Below are positions 18,453-26,584 of a DNA stretch of 64,000 nucleotides, in pieces. This stretch comes from Neobacillus rhizosphaerae (GTDB lineage: Bacteria > Bacillota > Bacilli > Bacillales > Cytobacillaceae): positions 22,151 through 86,150 of the forward strand of contig NZ_CALBWS010000024.1 in the NCBI RefSeq assembly GCF_937468385.1, read 5' to 3'. The notes under the pieces are model-generated. The model was not told the DNA's origin. It searched no databases and saw nothing but the letters and a program-made list of their open reading frames with translations. Position 1 is the stretch's first letter. The number at the start of each line of letters is the position of its first letter. Both the position numbers and the translations under genes were made by a program.

Positions 18453-18468
18453 TGCAATATTCGTACCA
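18453..18468 (-). promoter_or_regulatory. Sigma-54 (-24/-12) promoter of the acyl-CoA operon
   Basis: On the minus strand the sequence is TGGTACGAATATTGCA: GG, ten bases, GC, with the TGGYAC and TTGCA contexts of the SigL/RpoN consensus. It lies 45-60 bp before the ligase ATG and directly downstream of the gene for a sigma-54 activator. Confidence 0.8.
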
Positions 18469-18531
18469 ATATTCAGAAAACTAATCCCGCAGCTATGTTG
18501 GCTCATACTTAGCTATTCCTTAGATGATCTA

Positions 18532-18546
18532 TGTATTTCCAATACA
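18532..18546. promoter_or_regulatory. Candidate activator binding site (dyad)
   Basis: TGTATT-TCC-AATACA is a perfect dyad with 6-bp arms, about 65-80 bp upstream of the -24 element, the usual distance for an enhancer-like site of a sigma-54 activator. Only a loose relative (TGTAT...GGACA, near 23936) is seen before the second sigma-54 promoter, so this is tentative. Confidence 0.35.
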
Positions 18547-18554
18547 CATGATAA

Positions 18555-18582
18555 ACAAAAAAGTGTCCAATAAACGGACACC
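18555..18582 (-). terminator. Terminator of the sigma-54 activator gene
   Basis: GTGTCC/GGACAC stem with a 7-nt loop, followed on the minus strand by TTTTTTG. It isolates the regulator from the operon promoter further on. Confidence 0.75.
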
Positions 18583-18657
18583 GTAAAATAAGACTCTTTG
18601 CATACTCCGATGATTGCAATAAATATTCTCAGAACCTTTCACATTGTTCCTACACTC

Positions 18658-20415
18658 CTAACTGAATTTTCCTTCATTCAGTTTGTATTTCTTTATTTTT
18701 TCATATAATCCTGAGCGGCTGATTCCTAGCAATCTAGCTGCCTTTACTTTATTCCCCCGCACTTGAACTAGTGCTTTTTTAATTGCTTCGAGTTCGGCAT
18801 TTTCGACAAGGGATACCTTTAGATCAGGCTCTTTAATAGGAACTTGCTTCAATAAATAATCTGGAAGATCTTCGAATTTAATTTTTCCACTTTCAGCAAA
18901 TGTCATCGCCCGTTCCATCACATTTCTTAGTTCACGGACATTGCCAGGCCAATCATAATCTAGCATCGTTTCTCGTGCTCGGTCCTCGATTCCCGTAATG
19001 CTTGTCCCCAAAATTTGATTCAATTCAATCATGAACTGTCCAATCAAATGTTCAATATCATAGAAACGATCTCTTAGTGGTGGGACATTTAACGAAATTA
19101 CATTGAGGCGATAATATAAATCCTCTCTGAAAAGACCGTCCTTGACCATTTCTTCCAAATTCCGGTTAGTAGCGGCAATAATTCGTACATCGACTTTTAT
19201 CGTTATTGTCCCGCCAACCCGGTAAAATTCCCGCTCTTGAAGGACGCGCAGCAGCTTTGCCTGCAGTGCTAGGGACATATCACCTATCTCATCAAGAAAA
19301 AGCGTTCCTCCGTTGGCCAAATCGAACTTGCCAAGTTTCCCTTTTTGCCGTGCCCCCGTAAAAGCCCCTTCGTCATAGCCAAAAAACTCTGATTCTAGCA
19401 GTTCCTCGGGAATCGCGGCACAATTAACAACGATAAACTTACCGGTACCTCTGGCACTGCTGTTATGAATCGAATGAGCAAACAGCTCTTTACCAGTTCC
19501 ACTTTCGCCGCGGATGAGCACAGTTGACCTGCCTTTAGCCGCTTTCTCCCCGCTTTTTTTCAATTTTTCCATACATGGTTCCACACTTAAAATATGGTTC
19601 CAGGTAAACTTAGCTGTTTCCGACATTTGAAATTGCTGATGATAAAAATTTGCTTTATTTTCGGCCTTTTGCAGCTTTTTAAATAATTCACTTACCTCGT
19701 TTAATTGACGGAATACAACCTTGCCAATCGCTCCAATGACTCTCCCATCCTCTAGGATAGGGATTCGGTGAACAATATATTTAATGCCATTAATCTCTAA
19801 AAAACCGCTAACCTCTGCTGTTTCTGATTCATAGACATTTTCTAATTGGAGCTGCGGCAAAACCCTCGCTGCCGGCTTGTAAAGTACCTCTTCTAATGGG
19901 AGATTAAACAATTCCAGTAAAGGCGGGCTGACCATCGTGATGATTTTCTTTTCGTCTGTCATCACGATTCCATCAAAGGCGTGAGCGATCGCTGTTTCCA
20001 ATGTTCTCTTTAATTTTTTTATCGTTTGTAATTCTTGTGAAGTTTGCAGCAGTGACATCACCATATCTGTTTTCGTGAGGATGCCAACAACCCGGTTATA
20101 TTCATCAATCACAACACCCGTTCCGACCTTGCTTTCTTTTACGATTTCTTCCACTTTCTCATATGGGGTATCGATTCTTACCGTTTCAACTTGTTTTTTT
20201 ATGTAGTTTTTGATAGGAGTCGTAAGCGGTATTTCTTCGGTCACCATTTGTTGTAAACTGCTACGTGTAAAAACACCAACTGGATACCTGTAAGAGTCAA
20301 TGACAGGGAGCAAGTTCCACTTCTTTTTGTACATAAGTGTAATCGCATCTTTTAGCGTAGTTTCCTCGGTGACAATAAAATCAATAGGTGTAATAATATC
20401 TTTAAATTGGAGCAT
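18658..20415 (-). CDS. Sigma-54-dependent transcriptional activator with two CBS domains and a PAS domain
   Basis: About 585 residues. Residues 1-125 are a CBS pair (LKDAITLMYKKKWNLLPVID; TGVVIDEYNRVVGILTKTDM), which bind adenylate nucleotides or similar ligands. A PAS domain follows (about 140-245). The AAA+ domain has Walker A GESGTGKE, the sigma-54 contact loop GAFTGA and Walker B with LFLDEIGDM. The C-terminal Fis-type helix-turn-helix carries KVKAARLLGISRSGLYEKIKKY. It should drive open-complex formation by SigL RNA polymerase. The start at 20415 has GAGGAG 7 nt upstream; an in-frame TTG at 20430 overlaps that site. It lies between its two presumed targets, the ligase operon and the HSD10-type gene. 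Its ligand is unknown, perhaps an acyl-CoA or an adenylate. Confidence 0.92.
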   Translation of the reverse strand: MLQFKDIITPIDFIVTEETTLKDAITLMYKKKWNLLPVIDSYRYPVGVFTRSSLQQMVTEEIPLTTPIKNYIKKQVETVRIDTPYEKVEEIVKESKVGTGVVIDEYNRVVGILTKTDMVMSLLQTSQELQTIKKLKRTLETAIAHAFDGIVMTDEKKIITMVSPPLLELFNLPLEEVLYKPAARVLPQLQLENVYESETAEVSGFLEINGIKYIVHRIPILEDGRVIGAIGKVVFRQLNEVSELFKKLQKAENKANFYHQQFQMSETAKFTWNHILSVEPCMEKLKKSGEKAAKGRSTVLIRGESGTGKELFAHSIHNSSARGTGKFIVVNCAAIPEELLESEFFGYDEGAFTGARQKGKLGKFDLANGGTLFLDEIGDMSLALQAKLLRVLQEREFYRVGGTITIKVDVRIIAATNRNLEEMVKDGLFREDLYYRLNVISLNVPPLRDRFYDIEHLIGQFMIELNQILGTSITGIEDRARETMLDYDWPGNVRELRNVMERAMTFAESGKIKFEDLPDYLLKQVPIKEPDLKVSLVENAELEAIKKALVQVRGNKVKAARLLGISRSGLYEKIKKYKLNEGKFS

Positions 20416-20560
20416 GTCATCACTCCTCAATTTTCACATATCTTTATTGTAACAAAAATTACGGAACATTTTTGAATATTTCAACAATATAAGATTGAAA
20501 ACTAGAAACTTTTTATCCTTTTAATCGTAAATAGTATGTATGATTCAATAGAGGAGTGAA

Positions 20561-20770
20561 ATGATGAGCGAAAAAGGTTGTATTAAATGTGGAAGCAGAG
20601 ATACGGGAACAAAGGATGTGGCCATGACAGGATCGGGTCTATCAAAAATGTTTGATATTCAAAACAACTCCTTCACGGTAGTTTTTTGCAAGAAATGTGG
20701 TTATTCCGAGTTTTATAACAAGAAAACCTCCACAGCTTCAAATATTATTGATCTATTCTTTGGCGGTTGA
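20561..20770 (+). CDS. Small Zn-ribbon protein (COG3478-like)
   Basis: A 69-residue protein with two CxxC knuckles, CIKCGS at about residues 7-12 and CKKCGY at about 43-48, forming one zinc ribbon. GLSKMFDIQNNSF lies between them. Layout matches the Bacillus family annotated as predicted nucleic-acid-binding Zn-ribbon proteins; the function is unproven. GAGGAG precedes the ATG at 20561, with a second ATG at 20564. It is a single gene, followed by a hairpin. Confidence 0.75.
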   Translation: MMSEKGCIKCGSRDTGTKDVAMTGSGLSKMFDIQNNSFTVVFCKKCGYSEFYNKKTSTASNIIDLFFGG

Positions 20771-20773
20771 TTG

Positions 20774-20804
20774 CTAAAGGGAATTCCTCTGGGATTCCCT
20801 TTAG
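20774..20804 (+). terminator. Hairpin after the Zn-ribbon gene
   Basis: CTAAAGGGAAT pairs with ATTCCCTTTAG, an 11-bp perfect stem. No good T run follows, so termination strength is uncertain. Confidence 0.5.
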
Positions 20805-20947
20805 TTCACCATAAGGTATCTAATTTATCAGAATAATAGGTGATTGCCTCCTTATAACTTAATATTTCTTTATCAGTAGTCGTATCTACCAAGCATTTTT
20901 AGAAACCAGCACTTTACGGAATGCACATGGTAGTTCATCAATTGTTA

Positions 20948-21766
20948 TTAAATCCATTTGGCAAACCAAGCAACATAATAGGCTGCTGGAATAAATAACA
21001 GTTGGGCCATTACTGTGCCGACTAATTTTGAACTAACCATGGTCAATGAATAACTTTTTAAATAAATATACACACTTTGATCTTTTACGACTCTATCAGC
21101 TAGCACCGATGATTTAGGGTCAATAAATAGGGACAATAAAATCGTCGCAATACCATTTATTATCCCTGATGACATAAGCGCAGCCTGACCATATTTCGTC
21201 GGAACTAACAATGATGCATAAATAGATGAAATGACCCCAACGGTAAATACAGCTGAAATAATGACATTAATCACAAAAAGACGTTTAGGAATTGTTTTTA
21301 ACGTAATTCCTTTTAGGTATGAAAACCTGGGTAATGTAAAACACTTCCATACTTTTCTTATTCCTTTAGCATTAAGCTGTTTAAAAAATACTGACACCAC
21401 AGAACCACGTTCATTTGATAGTTGAACAATAGCTCGAGAGAAAATATTTATGAATGTTGGAAAAAGAAGAATTCCTAATACAACACCAATTGAGGTTATG
21501 CTAATTAGAATCCTATATTGTTCTTCAATAAAAAGTAATGTGTTTGCATCCTTAGGTACTTCAGCAATCAGTTTTGCTGTTAATGGTTGATGAATCATGG
21601 TAGAAAATCTTGAAACAATAATTAACGTACCAAATAAAGACAATGCTGTTGCAATTAGTTTTACTCTTGCTCCGGAAATCCTCGTTGAATAGGCTAATGT
21701 TTCAATCATTGTTACAATTAATAGAAAAATAGAAATGATAATTAGTTTACCCGTTATTAACTCCAT
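20948..21766 (-). CDS. amj: Lipid II flippase, Amj family (DUF2837)
   Basis: A 272-residue polytopic membrane protein. It begins with a helix carrying METLAYSTRISGAR, then RFSTMIHQPLTAKLI, both characteristic of DUF2837/Amj. It then has about six hydrophobic segments, with a basic loop (about residues 130-160) in the middle. In B. subtilis, Amj (YdaH) is an alternate flippase that moves the peptidoglycan precursor lipid II across the membrane when MurJ is absent; there it is induced by envelope stress through SigM (known for the family). No SigM promoter was identified here. Length agrees with the family (about 270). It stands alone. Confidence 0.82.
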   Translation of the reverse strand: MELITGKLIIISIFLLIVTMIETLAYSTRISGARVKLIATALSLFGTLIIVSRFSTMIHQPLTAKLIAEVPKDANTLLFIEEQYRILISITSIGVVLGILLFPTFINIFSRAIVQLSNERGSVVSVFFKQLNAKGIRKVWKCFTLPRFSYLKGITLKTIPKRLFVINVIISAVFTVGVISSIYASLLVPTKYGQAALMSSGIINGIATILLSLFIDPKSSVLADRVVKDQSVYIYLKSYSLTMVSSKLVGTVMAQLLFIPAAYYVAWFAKWI

Positions 21767-22010
21767 ATTTAGATCCCCTTAGAAATTTATCTAATTTGAA
21801 TTATATACCAATATGAAAAAAGTGGAAAATCCCTAAAATAATTTATCAATACTTTCTTTAAATTCTCTTTATGAAAGACCACTTATTGATCAAATTTTCA
21901 TATGTTCATAAACTATCGCTTTAATGGACAAATAATTGGAATTCATGATATTTTGGATTTGATACATAAAGGTATCCATTATTAAAAATAGACACATAGG
22001 AGCGATACTT

Positions 22011-23003
22011 GTGAAAAAAGCCAATCTCTGTTTTATAGGTGCAGGATTTCATGCATCAACAAACATTTACCCTTCTGTTATTGAAGCGGGAGCCAATATC
22101 CAAGCTATTTCTACACGTAATATCGATCGTTCCAAAGCTGCTCTTCAACGTTTTGGAAGCAATGGTACCCCTTACGATGACTATAAAAAGATGTTAGAAA
22201 ATGAAGAATGTGACGGAGTGGTGGTGGTTGCTCAACCTGAAGATCATCCTTCTCTCGTGCTTGATTGTATCAAAGCTGGGAAAAATGTTTATGTGGATAA
22301 GCCACTTGGGATGAGTGCTGAAGAAGCTGCTGAAATGGCAGATGCTGCTGAAGCTGCTGGTGTTACTTTAATGGTTGGATTTATGAAACGTTATGCTCCT
22401 TGTTATACAAAGTTAAAAGAGTTAATTACGAACGGCAAACTAGGCACTGTTCGATCGTTTCAAGGAAGATTTGCAGTGGACAGCACACCGTTTTGCAAAA
22501 ATGAAGAACAATTTATGAAGTTTGCTGCTATACATATTGTTGATCTTGTACGCTATTTATTTGGTGAAGTAGTCCAAGTAACAGGGTTTAAAAATAGTGA
22601 CAATGAATTTGTTTCTCATAGTATTTCGTTAAAGTTTGAAAATGGCGTCGTTGGGAGCCTTTATTTGGTTGGGATGACAGCATGGTCGCGTGAAAGTGAA
22701 AATATGCTTGTTACGTTTGATCACGGATTTGCCTTTGCTGATGAAGTAAATACGCTAACAGTTCATGAGTCACAAACATTTGATGATCTACCATGGAAAT
22801 CTCTTAAAGAGACAGACACTGTATTTACACCATCTGCTTCTCCAATGTCTGGAGCCTACAGAGATCTCTATTTACGAGGCTTCGTTGGGGAAATGGCTCA
22901 TTTTATTGACTGTTGTAAAAGCGGGGAAACACCAACTTCAAGTGGGCGTGATAATGTGAATACAATGGCACTCTGCGATCGTATTCTGTCTAAGTTGTTG
23001 TAG
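22011..23003 (+). CDS. Gfo/Idh/MocA family oxidoreductase
   Basis: A 330-residue NAD(P)-dependent dehydrogenase. The Rossmann fold has IGAGFHASTNIYPSV at the N terminus (GxGxxA-like nucleotide site) and the family E/DKP motif as YVDKPLGMSAEEA (about residues 95-107). The C-terminal substrate domain carries GFMKRYAP and HIVDLVRYLFGE, with the catalytic His region. The start is GTG with TAGGAG 8 nt upstream. Such proteins act on sugars, inositols or related alcohols. No sugar transporter or isomerase is adjacent, so the substrate is unknown. It is convergent with the HSD10-type gene and has no clear regulatory link to the acyl-CoA cluster. Confidence 0.85.
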   Translation: MKKANLCFIGAGFHASTNIYPSVIEAGANIQAISTRNIDRSKAALQRFGSNGTPYDDYKKMLENEECDGVVVVAQPEDHPSLVLDCIKAGKNVYVDKPLGMSAEEAAEMADAAEAAGVTLMVGFMKRYAPCYTKLKELITNGKLGTVRSFQGRFAVDSTPFCKNEEQFMKFAAIHIVDLVRYLFGEVVQVTGFKNSDNEFVSHSISLKFENGVVGSLYLVGMTAWSRESENMLVTFDHGFAFADEVNTLTVHESQTFDDLPWKSLKETDTVFTPSASPMSGAYRDLYLRGFVGEMAHFIDCCKSGETPTSSGRDNVNTMALCDRILSKLL

Positions 23004-23065
23004 GAATTTTTTAGAGGAGCATTCTTCAAAAAAAGAGAAGGCTTGCACCTCCTCTTTCTATCACT

Positions 23066-23833
23066 CTATCTCGGCTGCATTCGAATTGCTCCATCAAGCC
23101 GAATCGTTTCTCCATTAAGCATCGGATTTTCAATAATACTTTGAACAAGCTGGGCGTATTCGCTTGGATATCCAAGTCTTGAAGGGAACGGCACCATTTT
23201 CCCAAGTGAATCCCTAGCTTCTTCTGGTAGTGTATCAAACATTGGCGTGTGGAAAAGCCCTGGAGCAATGGTCATCACTCGAATTCCGTAGCGGGCAAGT
23301 TCTCTAGCAATCGGCAAGGTCATTCCAACGATACCGCCTTTTGATGCACTATATGCTGCCTGGCCAATTTGTCCGTCAAAGGCGGCCACCGAAGCGGTAT
23401 TAATAATGACGCCTCTTTCGTTCTGATCATTTACTTCATTGCTAGTCATTTTCTCGGCTGCCAACCGAATCACATTGAAGGTTCCGATTAAATTCACATT
23501 GATCACTCTAGAAAAAAGTTCAAGATTATGACCGCCATTTCTCCCGAGTACCTTCTCCGCAATTCCAATCCCAGCACAATTCACTACAGTATTTAATCCA
23601 CCCATAAATTCTGCGGCTTTATTGACCACTTCCTGAATATCCTCTTCGTTTGTGACATCAGTCTTTAAAAATAAAACGTCTTCTCCTAATTCGTTTTCAA
23701 GTTGCTTTCCCTTTTCTTCTGACTGGTCAAAAATGACTGCTTTTCCACCACTTCTAACCATGGAGCGAACCGTTGCCTCCCCGAGTCCTGATGCACCACC
23801 TGTCACGATTGCACGACATGCCTGAATTTGCAT
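23066..23833 (-). CDS. 3-hydroxyacyl-CoA dehydrogenase type 2 (HSD10-like SDR)
   Basis: A 255-residue short-chain dehydrogenase. The NAD site is TGGASGLGEA (about residues 11-20), NCAG lies at about 88-91, the catalytic Ser is in NTASVAAF and the YxxxK is YSASK. The segment from RGVIINTASVAAF to the C-terminal NGETIRLDGAIRMQP resembles human HSD17B10 almost word for word, including the extra loop before VNLIGTFNVIRL. HSD10 enzymes oxidise 3-hydroxyacyl-CoA and 3-hydroxy-2-methylbutyryl-CoA with NAD. The ATG follows GGGGGTTA. A strong sigma-54 promoter lies about 40 bp upstream, tying it to the acyl-CoA operon 5 kb away. Confidence 0.92.
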   Translation of the reverse strand: MQIQACRAIVTGGASGLGEATVRSMVRSGGKAVIFDQSEEKGKQLENELGEDVLFLKTDVTNEEDIQEVVNKAAEFMGGLNTVVNCAGIGIAEKVLGRNGGHNLELFSRVINVNLIGTFNVIRLAAEKMTSNEVNDQNERGVIINTASVAAFDGQIGQAAYSASKGGIVGMTLPIARELARYGIRVMTIAPGLFHTPMFDTLPEEARDSLGKMVPFPSRLGYPSEYAQLVQSIIENPMLNGETIRLDGAIRMQPR

Positions 23834-23871
23834 ATAAGTAACCCCCTTAAAAGAATTCTATTTTATTATTT

Positions 23872-23887
23872 TGCAAGATTTATGCCA
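23872..23887 (-). promoter_or_regulatory. Sigma-54 (-24/-12) promoter of the HSD10-type gene
   Basis: On the minus strand, TGGCATAAATCTTGCA: TGGCAY-N5-TTGCA with GG and GC ten bases apart, very close to consensus. The expected start site is about 30 nt before the ATG at 23833. Confidence 0.85.
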
Positions 23888-24002
23888 GAAGAAATTTACA
23901 GATGAATAAGATGGTTGGAGTGAACACTGCTTTAAAATGTATATCGTTTGGACAGTTTTTAAACAAAAATGCCCAGAAAATGTACAGCCGTAAAAACAAA
24001 AT

Positions 24003-24044
24003 AGGTCAGGCCTCATAACTAAAATGAGGTCCTGACCTTTTTCT
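24003..24044. terminator. Strong terminator hairpin without an evident gene
   Basis: AGGTCAGG and CCTCAT pair with ATGAGG and CCTGACCT, followed by TTTTTC on the plus strand (and TATTTTGTTTTT on the minus). No gene on either strand ends here: the SDR promoter is 115 bp to the left and the next gene end is 750 bp to the right. Confidence 0.7.
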
Positions 24045-24350
24045 TGGAAACCATGCTTTTGTAGCTTTGTAAAAAAGATTAATCCTTTATAACAAAGTTC
24101 GATAATTAATTCAAACTTCGCAGCTAAATAACTTAGGAAAATCCTTGAGTTTGTTTTGATAGCTATTCTTTTATAATGTTCCTTAACAAAAGCTCTATTG
24201 ATTGAAAAAACATCACATACATTGGAATAGTGGGATGGGACGAGAAATCACTACCACTATGAAGATGTGTCTCCTATATGAGATCATCGTGAACAAAACA
24301 ATCAACTACCAAAAGGATTATATTGTGTTTTCAGTGAATTATTGATTCGT
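24045..24350. other. Intergenic stretch with no supported gene
   Basis: About 300 AT-rich bases between the orphan terminator and the 52-bp array. No frame with a ribosome binding site was found. It could be decayed coding or insertion-element sequence, but nothing recognisable supports that. Confidence 0.4.
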
Positions 24351-24684
24351 ATTCGGACAGGGCAAGGGTCAGATAACGAAAACCTGTCTGAATCCCAGTC
24401 ATATTCGGACAGGTCGAGGGCCCAAAAGTGAAATCCTGTCTGAATCCCGGTCCTATTCGGACAGGTCGTGGGCCAAAAAGTGAAATCCTGTCTGAATACC
24501 GGTCCTATTCGGACAGGTCGAGGGCTCAAAAACGAAAGCCTGTCTGAATCCCGGTCCTATTCGGACAGGTCGAGGGCACAAAAGTGAAATCCTATCTGAA
24601 TCCCGGTCCTATTCGGACAGGTCGAGGATCCAAAAGTGAAAGCCTGTCTGAATCCCGGTCATATTCGGACAGTGCAACAAAAAA
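24351..24684. repeat. Tandem array of 52-bp units, each an inverted repeat
   Basis: Six full units and a partial seventh. Each unit begins ATTCGGACAGG and has CCTGTCTGAAT about 20 bases later, so each can fold into an 11-bp stem; a constant CCCGGTCCT-like linker follows. Units are 80-95% alike, including their loops, which vary at a few positions (GTCGAGGGCCCAAAAGTGAAAT and similar). It sits 3' of the ABC permease gene. The frames across it are by-products of the repeat. Confidence 0.9.
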
Positions 24685-24748
24685 GATGTACTTTTTATAA
24701 AAAAAGTTGCGATGTTTTAAGCATTAAATTTTTTATACCTAATTAAAG

Positions 24749-24783
24749 AAAAGGGCTGCTCCATATAATGGACAGCCCTTTTC
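24749..24783 (-). terminator. Terminator of the two-component/ABC locus
   Basis: AAAGGGCTG and CAGCCCTTT flank a short imperfect inner stem (CTCCA...TGGAC). It lies immediately after the permease stop at 24794. Confidence 0.75.
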
Positions 24784-24793
24784 TTCCAATTAG

Positions 24794-25483
24794 TTAGACA
24801 TCTACCTTCTCAATATTTCTAAAGGAATAATAAGCAATTAAGCTACCAATAGCGGCAAGGGATATCGGTATGGCAATATAGGCAAAGAGATTAACCCCAT
24901 TTGTTGAAGATGATGTTAGCGACACCATAATGATAGCGGAAACGATGGTGGCCGGAACTGACTTTTTTCTCATTCCAAAATAGAGTGGAATTAGCGCCAT
25001 TCCTGCAGATGCGACTGCCTCAAGCGTCATGCTAAATAAACTATCCTTTAATACCTCGACCGTTAACGCCTCCGGTACAAAGTGTAAATAGGAATCAACT
25101 AAATAAAATACACTCCCAAGCAAGATATTTGATAAGAAAATCGTTAAAAATGTAAAGCAAGCGACAATGGTTAATTTCGAAATCATTACTTTTTTACGAT
25201 TAATTGGATACATGAACATTAAGGTGATCGAATTGCTTTTATATTCATCAATGATGAGTCTAGAAATAAGGACCGCAGCAAAGATGATAAACGTTGGTCG
25301 GATGATACTCCCAATCATTGTAAATGCCGATTCATAACTGCCATATGCGAAAGTACCTTCACTTTTTTCAGCAAAATAAATCACGCAAAGTAACCCCATT
25401 ATGATTAAGTCCGCAATGCCCACACTTTTCAAATAAGAAAATAATTTAAACTTTTTTATTTCAAGACTTATTAGTTTACGCAC
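24794..25483 (-). CDS. ABC-2 type transporter permease
   Basis: About 229 residues with six hydrophobic segments: FIIFAAVLISRLIIDEYKSNSITLMFMYPI in the N-terminal half, and a last helix with AYIAIPISLAAIGSLIAYY. The motif of a cytoplasmic loop, YPINRKKVMISK, is typical of BcrB-like ABC-2 permeases. The ATG at 25498 has no separate site; the GTG at 25483 follows GGAGGTGG by 5 nt and overlaps the ATPase stop by 8 nt, so translation is probably coupled. Order and lengths recall B. subtilis YcbO of ycbLMNO. The substrate is unknown; a peptide antibiotic is plausible for this arrangement. Confidence 0.8.
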   Translation of the reverse strand: MRKLISLEIKKFKLFSYLKSVGIADLIIMGLLCVIYFAEKSEGTFAYGSYESAFTMIGSIIRPTFIIFAAVLISRLIIDEYKSNSITLMFMYPINRKKVMISKLTIVACFTFLTIFLSNILLGSVFYLVDSYLHFVPEALTVEVLKDSLFSMTLEAVASAGMALIPLYFGMRKKSVPATIVSAIIMVSLTSSSTNGVNLFAYIAIPISLAAIGSLIAYYSFRNIEKVDV

Positions 25484-26399
25484 TGATACCACCTCCATTG
25501 ATTAATGTTAAGAAATATTCTTCGAGTGAATGATTCTTTTTATTGATTTCCTCAATCAGGACTCCATTTAATATTAACGTCTTTGATATTTCTGACTGAG
25601 ATATTCCTGAATCATAGATTCTGAAGCGCAGGGCATCAACCATTTTAAAGTTGGTTAGATGAAGAATTTCCTCAAGTACATAGAGTGCCTTATTCACATC
25701 ATTCACGGTCAGTTCAATATACTCTGTATTTTGCTCGCGAATTTCGTCCATCGACACCTCTTTGATTAATTTCCCATCACTAATGACCCCAATTGTATCG
25801 GCAATTTGCTCCATTTCACCGAGAATATGCGAAGAAATCAACATCGTCATTCCATATTCACTTGAGAGCATATGGAAGAGGTCGCGCAGTTCTTTAATCC
25901 CCACTGGATCAAGACCGTTAATCGGTTCATCCAGAATTAATAGCTCCGGCTTGGTTATAATCGCACGGGCAATAGCAAGGCGCTGCTTCATTCCTAGCGA
26001 AAAATCTTTTACGGATTTATCTTCGATATTTTTCAATTTGACTAAATCAAGCGCCGTGTCAATCGCCTTTTTGTCATAATAGCCCATATACTCACAGTGC
26101 AGCTCCAGATTTTCCCTTGCTGTCAGTCTGTCATAGAAAACAGGATATTCAATAATGCTGCCCATGCGCTTTAACACTTCATAAGAGGTGTTTGTTAGTT
26201 TTTCACCAAAAATTTCAATTTCACCGCTCGTTGGCTTCACAAGATTGGTCAGCATCTTCATGATCGTGGTTTTCCCTGCTCCGTTCGGTCCAAGAAATCC
26301 GTAAATCTCTCCTTTTTTGACCTTCATATCGACATGAGAAACAACTTCCTTACCTTTATAGGATTTTGTCAGTTGATTTGTTTTTATAATGTAGCTCAT
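25476..26399 (-). CDS. ABC transporter ATP-binding protein (BcrA/YcbN-like)
   Basis: A 307-residue ATPase. Walker A is GPNGAGKTT (about residues 37-45), the signature FSLGMKQR (about 134-141), Walker B LLILDEPINGLD (about 153-164) and the switch His is in ISSHILGEM. About 80 residues follow the nucleotide-binding domain, with a regulatory fold as in BcrA-type proteins of antibiotic export. Length is the same as YcbN. It precedes the permease with overlapping codons and lies downstream of a response regulator and kinase, the usual self-regulated detoxification set. Confidence 0.88.
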   Translation of the reverse strand: MSYIIKTNQLTKSYKGKEVVSHVDMKVKKGEIYGFLGPNGAGKTTIMKMLTNLVKPTSGEIEIFGEKLTNTSYEVLKRMGSIIEYPVFYDRLTARENLELHCEYMGYYDKKAIDTALDLVKLKNIEDKSVKDFSLGMKQRLAIARAIITKPELLILDEPINGLDPVGIKELRDLFHMLSSEYGMTMLISSHILGEMEQIADTIGVISDGKLIKEVSMDEIREQNTEYIELTVNDVNKALYVLEEILHLTNFKMVDALRFRIYDSGISQSEISKTLILNGVLIEEINKKNHSLEEYFLTLINGGGISA

Positions 26400-26584
26400 A
26401 ACTTTTCAGCTCCCCTTCTTCTTTAACTACTTCTTATTCTAATCAGGAAAATTCTCTTTTTTATTAATCAAATCTTACAAAAACCTTAAGAAGTTTGTTT
26501 TTTTACCTTAATAACCCTAAAAGTGAGTGGTTTGTCATGGGATAATTCACCAAATACATAGAAAGTTTAAGGGGAGTAGGGGAG

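Noticed and set aside
24302..24529. 75-residue frame over the 52-bp array
   Set aside because: Composition comes from the repeat (RPVRIGPVFRQDF-like units) and there is no start signal.
24351..24684. CRISPR array
   Set aside because: The parts between constant segments are related to each other and each unit is one inverted repeat; no cas genes are near.
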